Source: Deltaproteobacteria bacterium
GTDB taxonomy: Bacteria > Desulfobacterota > Binatia > Binatales > Binataceae
Length of the DNA stretch: 6,540 bases
Assembly: GCA_021786815.1 (NCBI GenBank)
Contig: JAJYMR010000053.1
Coordinates: forward strand, 1-6,540
Reading direction: 5' to 3'
Positions 1 to 5,262 of the stretch are shown piece by piece; the stretch's first letter is position 1; each line of letters opens with the position of its first letter. The notes under the pieces were generated by a model. That model worked only from the letters and a program-made list of their open reading frames with translations. It had not been told where the DNA came from and ran no database searches. The translations under genes were made by a program, and so were the position numbers.

Positions 1-1
1 G

Positions 2-1192
2 GTCGTGGTCGGAAGAATAACCGACGACGGGCGATGGCGCGCGCGCTACCGTGGCAAAGTCGTGGCCGACCTCCCGGTCAACACGCTCGCCGACGAAGCT
101 CCCGCCTACCAGCGTCCTGCCGAGCCCGCATCGAAGCCGCCCGAGCGTCCCCCGGCGCTGCGCGAACATCCCGCGCCCGGCGCCGCTCTGCGCGCGATGC
201 TCGGTAATCCCAACATCGCTTCCAAGCGATGGATTTACCGCCAGTACGATTCGCTGGTGCAGAGCAACACGGTGCTCGGTCCCGGCAGTGATGCGGCGGT
301 GCTCAGGATCAAGGGAAGTAAACGCGGACTTGCGCTCAAGGTCGATTCGAATCCGCGCGCCTGCGCGCTCGATCCTTATCTTGGCGCGGTTGCGACCGTG
401 TGCGAGGCGGTCAGGAACGTGGCGTGCGCGGGTGCGCGCCCGGCCGGAATCACCAACTGCCTGAACTACGGAAACCCCGAGCGCCCGGAAATCATGTGGC
501 AGTTCGTGCGCGGCGTCGAAGGGCTTCGCGACGCGGCGCTCGCCTTCAAAATCCCGGTCGTAAGCGGCAACGTGAGCTTCTACAACGAGACCGAAGGCCA
601 CGCGATACCGCCGACACCGGCGATCGCGGTGCTCGGCGTGCTCGAGGACGTATCGCGGCGCGTCACGCAGTTTTTCAATGCGTCCGGCGACCTGATTCTT
701 CTTGCCCGCACGCAAGCGCCCTCGCTTGCGGCGAGTGAGTACGAGGCGACGTACGGAACGTCGGCGCCGGGGCTTTCCCCGATCGATCTTGGACGCGAAA
801 AGAGGCTCGTTGACAGCCTTGTTGTAGGGGCGGGATTGGGGCTGATAGGATCGGCTCACGATGTTTCGGAGGGCGGGCTCGCGGTGGCAATCGCGGAGTC
901 CTGCTTCAACCCCGAGCGTCCGATGGGAGCCGCGATAGACGGCGTTGACCCGGCGGACCTGTCGGAACTGTTTGGTGAGGGACCTTCGACGATAATCGTT
1001 ACCGTCAAGGAAAACGATCTTTCCCGCGTCAGGCCGATATTCGAGGACGCGGGCGTGGAGTGCCGTACGATCGGCAAAGTCACCGACGAACCACGGCTTC
1101 GGATTGGGACTTCGCTCGACGAGGACGTTCGCGAATTGCTGCGCATCTATGAGGGAGCTCTCCCGGGGAGGCTTCAGGGCGATGGCGCGTAA
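2..1192 (+). CDS. purL: Phosphoribosylformylglycinamidine synthase subunit PurL, C-terminal part (5' end outside window)
   Basis: Large subunit of FGAM synthase, the ATP-dependent step converting FGAR and glutamine-derived ammonia to FGAM in purine synthesis (cytosolic, working with PurS and PurQ). About 397 codons are visible against roughly 740 for a small-type PurL, so the N-terminal half lies upstream; the frame is open to the first base and the GTG at 5 is an internal valine. Seen directly: the second-half block NIASKRWIYRQYDSLVQSN, then GPGSDAAVLR, the GNPERPEI stretch and SGNVSFYNET, all typical of PurL. The C-terminal AIR-synthase-like domain follows, with SAHDVSEGGLAVAIAES and a GEGPSTIIV strand. 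The proline-rich linker just before the first of these (PAEPASKPPERPPALREHP) looks longer than usual. The TAA stop at 1190-1192 lies inside the start of purF, which implies one transcript. The family call is very secure. Confidence 0.97.
   Translation, partial: VVVGRITDDGRWRARYRGKVVADLPVNTLADEAPAYQRPAEPASKPPERPPALREHPAPGAALRAMLGNPNIASKRWIYRQYDSLVQSNTVLGPGSDAAVLRIKGSKRGLALKVDSNPRACALDPYLGAVATVCEAVRNVACAGARPAGITNCLNYGNPERPEIMWQFVRGVEGLRDAALAFKIPVVSGNVSFYNETEGHAIPPTPAIAVLGVLEDVSRRVTQFFNASGDLILLARTQAPSLAASEYEATYGTSAPGLSPIDLGREKRLVDSLVVGAGLGLIGSAHDVSEGGLAVAIAESCFNPERPMGAAIDGVDPADLSELFGEGPSTIIVTVKENDLSRVRPIFEDAGVECRTIGKVTDEPRLRIGTSLDEDVRELLRIYEGALPGRLQGDGA
1165..1171 (+). promoter_or_regulatory. 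Shine-Dalgarno site for purF
   Basis: GGGGAGG lies within the last codons of purL, 10 bases before the ATG at 1182. It is the best ribosome-binding match near the purF start and favours that ATG over the in-frame ATGs at 1104 and 1149, which would add residues with no PurF character. Confidence 0.65.
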
Positions 1193-2663
1193 CGACGACC
1201 TGGAGTTGTCCGTCGAGGAGTCGAACCTCGACGGGTTTCACGAAGAGTGCGGTGTCTTCGGCGTCTATGGACATCCCGAAGCGGCGAACCTCGTTTACCT
1301 CGGCCTTTACGCCCTGCAGCATCGCGGGCAGGAGTCGGCCGGGATCGTTTCGTCCAACCGCAAGGCGCTGAATTATCATCGCGGGATGGGCCTGGTCGCC
1401 GATATCTTCGACAGCTCGATCCTTCAACGCCTCGAAGGCACCAGCGCGATAGGGCACAACCGCTACTCAACGCAGGGTTCGACCACGATAAAGAACTGCC
1501 AGCCGCTGGTGGTCGAATACGCGAGCGGCGGTATCGCGCTCGCCCATAACGGTAACCTGGTGAATTTTGCCGAGCTTCGCCGCCAGCTCGAAAACCGGGG
1601 CTCCATTTTCCAGTCCTCCTCGGACAGCGAGGTCATCATCCATCTGATCGCCGCCTCGCAGGCGCCCACCGTGGTCGAACGGGTCGTCGAGGCGCTCGCG
1701 CAGATAAAGGGCGCATACTCGCTGCTGGTCCTGACCGAGAACGAGATGATCGCGGTGCGCGATCCGTCCGGCTTCCGGCCGCTTGCGCTCGGCAAGCTCA
1801 ACGACGCCGTGATAGTCGCCTCGGAGACCTGCGCTCTCGATCTCGTGCGCGCGGAATATATCCGCGAGGTCGAGCCGGGCGAGGTGATCGTCGTGAACGA
1901 GAGCGGGATGCGCTCGTTCAAACCGTTTATGCCGGTGCCGACGCGCCGCTGCATCTTCGAGTACGTCTATTTCGCCCGTCCCGACAGCCTGCTTTTCGGC
2001 CGTAACGTTTACCAGGTGCGAAAGCAGCAGGGCCGGGCGCTTGCGCGCGAATGTCCCGCCGATGCGGATATCGTCGTTCCGGTTCCCGACTCGGGAAACG
2101 CGGCGGCGCTGGGCTATGCGGAAGAATCGCGACTGCCGTTCGAGATGGCGCTGGTGCGAAGCCATTACGTGGGCCGCACGTTCATCGAGCCGCGTCAGTC
2201 GATTCGTCACTTCGGCGTCAAGATAAAGTTCAATCCGGTCAGCGATCTGCTGCGCGACAAGCGTGTCGTGCTTATCGAGGATTCGCTGGTGCGCGGGACC
2301 ACGCTGCGCAAGGTGATCCCGATGCTTCGGCAGGCGGGTGCGCGGGAAGTCCACATGCGGATTGCCGCGCCGCCGACCACTCATTCGTGCTTTTACGGGA
2401 TCGACACGCCCACGCGCGAGGAGCTTCTGGCCTCGACCCATTCGATCGAGGAGATCCGGCAGTTCATCACGGCGGACTCGCTCGGCTACCTGAGCTGGAA
2501 GGGGCTTTACTCCTTCCTTGGCGAGGAGCCGGCAAATGGATTTTGCGACGCGTGCTTCACCGGCAAATACCCGGTCGATATCCCGCGCGAGCGCGTCGCG
2601 CATCAGTTGCGCCTGTTCGACGCGGCCGAACGCAGGGCCGGCGGCAACGAGGCGCAACGCTAG
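1182..2663 (+). CDS. purF: Amidophosphoribosyltransferase (glutamine PRPP amidotransferase), Fe-S type
   Basis: Catalyses the first committed purine step: PRPP plus glutamine to 5-phosphoribosylamine. From the ATG at 1182 it is 493 residues, near the family norm. The N-terminal Ntn glutaminase domain starts at Cys23 (EECGVFGVYG), which becomes the catalytic N-terminal residue after removal of a 22-residue propeptide, longer than the 11 residues of the Bacillus enzyme. Glutaminase signatures are LQHRGQESAGI, GHNRYST and LAHNGNLVN. The phosphoribosyltransferase domain shows PVPDSGNAAALGYA and the PRPP loop VLIEDSLVRGTT near residues 363-374. Cys257, Cys403, Cys455 and Cys458 sit where the Bacillus-type enzyme holds its 4Fe-4S cluster, so an oxygen-sensitive cluster form is inferred. 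The start lies 11 bases inside purL, with a good Shine-Dalgarno site, so translation is probably coupled. It ends 17 bases from the convergent permease gene. Confidence 0.97.
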   Translation: MARNDDLELSVEESNLDGFHEECGVFGVYGHPEAANLVYLGLYALQHRGQESAGIVSSNRKALNYHRGMGLVADIFDSSILQRLEGTSAIGHNRYSTQGSTTIKNCQPLVVEYASGGIALAHNGNLVNFAELRRQLENRGSIFQSSSDSEVIIHLIAASQAPTVVERVVEALAQIKGAYSLLVLTENEMIAVRDPSGFRPLALGKLNDAVIVASETCALDLVRAEYIREVEPGEVIVVNESGMRSFKPFMPVPTRRCIFEYVYFARPDSLLFGRNVYQVRKQQGRALARECPADADIVVPVPDSGNAAALGYAEESRLPFEMALVRSHYVGRTFIEPRQSIRHFGVKIKFNPVSDLLRDKRVVLIEDSLVRGTTLRKVIPMLRQAGAREVHMRIAAPPTTHSCFYGIDTPTREELLASTHSIEEIRQFITADSLGYLSWKGLYSFLGEEPANGFCDACFTGKYPVDIPRERVAHQLRLFDAAERRAGGNEAQR

Positions 2664-2680
2664 CCGCGCGCGTCATCCGT

Positions 2681-3490
2681 CTATTGCGGCGCCTGGCGCA
2701 GATTGAGCCACCTGAGCGCCGCGAATAACCCAAGCGCCACGATAACCACCGCCGCCGCGACGGGCTGCGCGGCCGCAAGCCCGAAACTTTCGAAGCGATC
2801 GTAAATCAAAACCGGCGCCGTCATCGGATAGTACGCGAGCACCACCACCGCGCCGAATTCCGACAGCGCCCGCGCCCACATCATGACCGCGCCCGACACG
2901 AGCGCGCCGCGGGCAAGCGGCACCGTGACGCCGAAGAATGCGGACCACGGCCCGCGTCCTAACGTTCGCGCAACGCTCTCCAGGCGCGGGTCCACCGCGC
3001 GAAAACCATCGCGCGCCGCGTTGATAAGGAACGGCGCGCTCACGAACAGCATCGCTATTACGATCCCCGGAACCGCGCCCGCGAACCGGACTCCGAGCAT
3101 CCCAAAGGCGTGGCCCACGAAAAACCGCCGCCCGAACACGAACAACAGCGCAATTCCGGCGATCGGATGCGGCATCACGATCGGCAGATCAATCAGTCCT
3201 TCAAGCAGCGCTTTCGCCGGGAAGTCGTAACGCGCGAGCAGAAATCCGAGCGGAAGCCCGACGATCGCGCCGAGCATCGTCGCCCACGTTGCCGCGGCCA
3301 CGCTCGTCCATATTGCGGCGAGCACCTGCGGATCGACGAAAGCCTCGAGCAGGGAATGCGCGTCGGCGCTGACGACCAGTTTGACGAGCGGCCCCGCAAG
3401 GAACATCAGCGCGAGTCCCGCCGCGAGCGAAAACAGGGCGGTACGGCTGGTCATCGTTGTCGCGGGCGGTGCGCTGCTGGGTTCAGTCAC
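2681..3490 (-). CDS. Tungstate/molybdate-type ABC transporter permease (WtpB/ModB-like)
   Basis: Inner-membrane permease of a binding-protein-dependent ABC importer, 269 residues from a GTG at 3490. Hydrophobic segments lie near residues 17-42, 57-86, 95-120, 139-159, 196-219 and 243-262, giving about six helices. The cytoplasmic EAA loop, where the ATPase docks, is seen around 171-195 (ESVARTLG ... VTVPLARG). Segments LIDLPIVMPHPIAGIALL, MLFVSAPFLINAARDGF and ALSEFGAVVVLAYYPMTAP recall archaeal WtpB and Archaeoglobus ModB more than other permeases, so tungstate or molybdate is the likely substrate. This rests on remembered family sequences. The GTG overlaps the anti-sigma stop (GTGA, 3490-3487), implying translational coupling. 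Neither start candidate has a clear Shine-Dalgarno site; an ATG at 3454 is the alternative. No ATPase or binding-protein gene is next to it, as purF converges 17 bases beyond the stop. Sulfate or another oxyanion remains possible. Confidence 0.88.
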   Translation of the reverse strand: MTEPSSAPPATTMTSRTALFSLAAGLALMFLAGPLVKLVVSADAHSLLEAFVDPQVLAAIWTSVAAATWATMLGAIVGLPLGFLLARYDFPAKALLEGLIDLPIVMPHPIAGIALLFVFGRRFFVGHAFGMLGVRFAGAVPGIVIAMLFVSAPFLINAARDGFRAVDPRLESVARTLGRGPWSAFFGVTVPLARGALVSGAVMMWARALSEFGAVVVLAYYPMTAPVLIYDRFESFGLAAAQPVAAAVVIVALGLFAALRWLNLRQAPQ

Positions 3491-4329
3491 TTCAAGGCAA
3501 TTTTAACCGCCTGCACCATCCGGTCCAGCGAAATCCGTGAGGCCAGGATGCAGACGAAGCCGCCGTCGGGCAGTCGCGTGTAGCATACGCTGTACCCGCG
3601 ATAGCGGTAGAAGCGATGGTTGCTCAGCGTCTTGGCGGGGTTTGCGGGCGGCGCGGCGCCGCCGTTTCGGAACCGCGTGCAGAGAATCGAGTTCTGCGCG
3701 CCACGATAGAGCGTATAGGTGGCCTTGCGGCCGTCGTCGAGTTTCTCGAGCCTTCCGCCCGCGAGCTTGAATCCGCTTGCGCCGAAGTTCCAGATGAAGT
3801 CGGGCATCTTTGCGCGAGCATAGGCCGCCGAGAGCGCCGCGGCCGAGTCGGAAGGAACATTCGGAGCGAATCCACGCTGGAAGCGGTCGAGAGCCGCGAT
3901 CGCAATATCGAAATCCGGATTGCGCACCGGCGCGCTCGCCTCGGTCGGAGCCGATTGATTCGACTCGAATCTCCGCGCAACCGCGAAGACGATTGCGAGC
4001 ATGGCGGCCACGGCAAGCGGGACCCATGCGGCGCGGCGCTTCAGGAGACGATGCGCCGGCTGTGCCGGCGCGCCCGCGTCGCTCGCGCTCTCGTCTTCGC
4101 TTGCGGCGCGGTCGAGCGCGTCGAGCAATTGCTGGCGCATCGCGGCCGGCATCGCCCGCATCTCGATATGCTGCCTGACGAGGCTTTTCAGCGCGCGCTC
4201 GTCGTCCAGCCGTCCGCGGCAACCGAGGCATTGGCGCAGATGCTGCTCGGCGTCGCGCAGTTCTCCGGGGCTCAGTTCTCCGTCGGCGTGCGCGGAGAGG
4301 AAGTTCTCGATGTACTCGATACAGTTCAC
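3487..4329 (-). CDS. Transmembrane zinc-finger anti-sigma factor (ZAS/zf-HC2 type)
   Basis: Predicted to bind and hold inactive the ECF sigma factor encoded just upstream. It has 280 residues from a GTG at 4329, with a weak GCGGGG ribosome-binding match before it. The N-terminal anti-sigma domain has the zinc motif H30-x3-C34-x2-C37, with Cys3 as the likely fourth ligand. A single hydrophobic span near 101-118 (after KRRAAW) anchors it, leaving residues 121-280 outside the cytoplasm by inference. The C-terminal domain shows the pattern common in RsiW/RskA-like regulators: a GFKLAGGRLEKL strand, then a TYTLYRG strand, then RGYSVCYTRLPDGGFVCIL. It carries three cysteines (217, 249, 260), which could form a disulfide or bind a ligand. 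The stop overlaps the permease start by four bases. The role is clear from domain order and position; the signal sensed is unknown. Confidence 0.9.
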   Translation of the reverse strand: MNCIEYIENFLSAHADGELSPGELRDAEQHLRQCLGCRGRLDDERALKSLVRQHIEMRAMPAAMRQQLLDALDRAASEDESASDAGAPAQPAHRLLKRRAAWVPLAVAAMLAIVFAVARRFESNQSAPTEASAPVRNPDFDIAIAALDRFQRGFAPNVPSDSAAALSAAYARAKMPDFIWNFGASGFKLAGGRLEKLDDGRKATYTLYRGAQNSILCTRFRNGGAAPPANPAKTLSNHRFYRYRGYSVCYTRLPDGGFVCILASRISLDRMVQAVKIALK

Positions 4330-4344
4330 CGGTTTGAGCCCCGC

Positions 4345-4410
4345 TCAGCAGTGCCCATCGGACGGCGTGGCCTGCCCCGAAGGCCGCGCCGTCGGCTGGA
4401 GTTTCGACAT
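4345..4410 (-). CDS. Possible 21-residue leader ORF between sigma and anti-sigma genes
   Basis: An ATG at 4410 opens MSKLQPTARPSGQATPSDGHC and stops with TGA at 4347-4345, 15 bases before the anti-sigma GTG. No Shine-Dalgarno site is evident, and most of the ORF consists of the hairpin arms, which alone could explain its composition. It might be a leader peptide affecting anti-sigma translation, but an ORF this short can easily arise by chance in a 109-base gap. I do not recognise the peptide. Confidence 0.15.
   Translation of the reverse strand: MSKLQPTARPSGQATPSDGHC
4361..4393 (-). repeat. Strong hairpin in the sigma/anti-sigma intergenic gap
   Basis: Plus-strand arms GACGGCGTGGCCT (4361-4373) and AGGCCGCGCCGTC (4381-4393) pair at 12 of 13 positions around a 7-base loop, with a single C-A mismatch in the minus-strand transcript. 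No U-tract follows, so it is not a standard intrinsic terminator. It falls between the sigma stop and anti-sigma start, where it could slow polymerase, protect an mRNA end or adjust the sigma to anti-sigma ratio. The function is inferred only. Confidence 0.6.
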
Positions 4411-4438
4411 TGTGCAGTAAGCTTGCCGCAGTCCGGAG

Positions 4439-5017
4439 TCAAGAACAGGTTCTCCCTCTGCCTTGGGCAAAGTCCCGAAGCGCCTTGCGCATCATCGCGC
4501 GCGCACGCGAGATGCGCGACTTAACGGTACCGACCGGTATGGAGAGCGCGGCGGAAACCTCCTGATAGTTCATTTCATGCACGTCAACCATCATCAGCGC
4601 GGCGCGGAATTCCTCGGGCAGAGCGTCGAGCGCGCGCTCGACGTCGGGCTCCATCGCGCGAGCGCCCGCCAGCGACTCGGGATCGCTCTCCTTGGGGTCG
4701 CGCGCGAGGCTCTCGGCGTCGATGCGGCTGGAAAATTCCTCTTCCGAGGCTGCGACCTGCTCCCTTGCGCCGCGGCGATAGCCGTTGCGGAACGTGTTGA
4801 AGAGAATCGTCATCAGCCAGGCGCGGCAATTGGTTCCGGGAGTGAACTGATCGAAAAAGCGGTAGGCGCGGAGCACCGTGTCCTGGACGAGATCGCCGGC
4901 GTCGTCGGGACTGCGCACGAGCCGAAGCGCGGTCGCGTAGAGCGCGTCGAGATGAGGCAGTGCTTCGCGTTCGAAGAGCGAGCGTCTGGCCTGCCCGCTG
5001 TCGCTCTTTCCCGGCAT
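4439..5017 (-). CDS. ECF-family RNA polymerase sigma factor (RpoE/SigR-like)
   Basis: Extracytoplasmic-function sigma factor of 192 residues that directs RNA polymerase to its own promoter class. Region 2 spans about residues 24-86: ALYATALRLVRSPDDAGDLV, the QDTVLRAYRFFDQF segment for core binding, and NCRAWLMTILFNTFRNGYRR for -10 recognition. A short acidic linker (about 88-125) leads to region 4 at about 126-184, where DALPEEFRAALMMVDVHEMN and the helix-turn-helix IPVGTVKSRISRAR would contact a GGAAC-type -35. There is no extra C-terminal domain. The start is fixed by an in-frame TAG four codons upstream (5029-5027); no good Shine-Dalgarno site precedes it. The anti-sigma gene follows after 109 bases, an unusually wide gap for such a pair. 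The subgroup is tentative: region 2 resembles the SigR-type ECFs that pair with zinc anti-sigma proteins. Confidence 0.93.
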   Translation of the reverse strand: MPGKSDSGQARRSLFEREALPHLDALYATALRLVRSPDDAGDLVQDTVLRAYRFFDQFTPGTNCRAWLMTILFNTFRNGYRRGAREQVAASEEEFSSRIDAESLARDPKESDPESLAGARAMEPDVERALDALPEEFRAALMMVDVHEMNYQEVSAALSIPVGTVKSRISRARAMMRKALRDFAQGRGRTCS

Positions 5018-5053
5018 ATCGAAAGGCTAACAGCATATCATCTCTCATCAAGT

Positions 5054-5081
5054 GGAACCGCTTGCGACAGCGCAGGGTTCC
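5054..5081. repeat. Inverted GGAACC pair in the divergent region
   Basis: GGAACC at 5054-5059 and GGTTCC at 5076-5081 form a perfect 6-base inverted repeat with 16 bases between. Each arm is a GGAAC-type -35 on its own strand, so the pair could fire in both directions or serve as a dyad operator. Confidence 0.45.
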
Positions 5082-5100
5082 CGGCGGTTTTTTCGCGATT
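5058..5100 (-). promoter_or_regulatory. Candidate autoregulated ECF promoter, proximal copy
   Basis: Reading the minus strand, an A-tract block (GCGAAAAAACC) is followed by GGGAACCC (the GGAAC-type -35 common to ECF sigma factors) and, about 17 bases on, by GCAAGCGG where a -10 would fall. The -35 lies about 60 bases before the sigma ATG. The whole block recurs upstream at 5131-5176. The -10 does not match a known consensus well, so the promoter call depends mainly on the -35, the A-tract, the duplication and the position. Confidence 0.45.
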
Positions 5101-5130
5101 GAGGACCGCGACTGAGAAAAGCACGCTGGC

Positions 5131-5176
5131 CCTCGCTGCGTGTGAGCAGGTTCCCGCCGTCGCGGTTTTCGCAATT
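5131..5176 (-). promoter_or_regulatory. Candidate ECF promoter, distal duplicate copy
   Basis: On the minus strand this repeats the order seen at 5058-5100: AATTGCGAAAACC, a four-base-longer joint, CGGGAACC, TGC, then GCAGCGAGG. The -35-like GGGAACC occupies 5155-5149. It lies about 73 bases upstream of the proximal copy and would give a leader of more than 100 bases before the sigma gene. The alignment was done by hand. Confidence 0.35.
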
Positions 5177-5214
5177 CGTGCACGGCTTTGCGCCGTGATG
5201 ATTGCCTGGGATAG

Positions 5215-5243
5215 GCTCGAAAAAGATTCTTTTCTCTTCGAGC
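5215..5243. repeat. 29-base inverted repeat just upstream of the GNAT gene
   Basis: Arms GCTCGAA (5215-5221) and TTCGAGC (5237-5243) are perfect complements around an AT-rich 15-base centre that itself contains the near-palindrome AAAAGATTCTTTT. It ends 19 bases before the preferred TTG start. It could be an operator or a 5' leader hairpin for the plus-strand gene; there is no terminator-like U run. Confidence 0.4.
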
Positions 5244-5249
5244 GGTGAA

Positions 5250-5256
5250 AGGGGAG
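5250..5256 (+). promoter_or_regulatory. Shine-Dalgarno site deciding the GNAT gene start
   Basis: AGGGGAG sits 6 bases before the TTG at 5263. The alternative GTG at 5245 has no such site ahead of it and would place this motif inside the coding region, so the TTG is preferred. Confidence 0.5.
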
Positions 5257-5262
5257 CGGGGA

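Noticed and set aside
711..730. Perfect 8-bp stem (CGCAAGCG / CGCTTGCG, 4-base loop) inside purL
   Set aside because: A stem of this length is expected about once by chance in a GC-rich window of this size, and it lies within coding sequence with no downstream U-tract.
1467..2657. 396-codon open frame on the minus strand opposite purF
   Set aside because: It is an antisense shadow produced by GC-rich codon use; purF is unmistakable on the other strand and the antisense protein is arginine/histidine-rich with no family pattern.
2664..2680. Shared terminator between convergent purF and permease genes
   Set aside because: The 17-base gap has no stem and no T-run on either strand.
3616..4524. 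302-codon plus-strand frame opposite the anti-sigma gene
   Set aside because: Composition is that of a shadow frame, and the minus strand has the zinc motif, membrane span and sensor-like domain.
5181..5197. Small inverted repeat CACGGC-TTTGC-GCCGTG in the divergent region
   Set aside because: Only 6 base pairs, no duplication and no fixed relation to a start or promoter; it could be chance.
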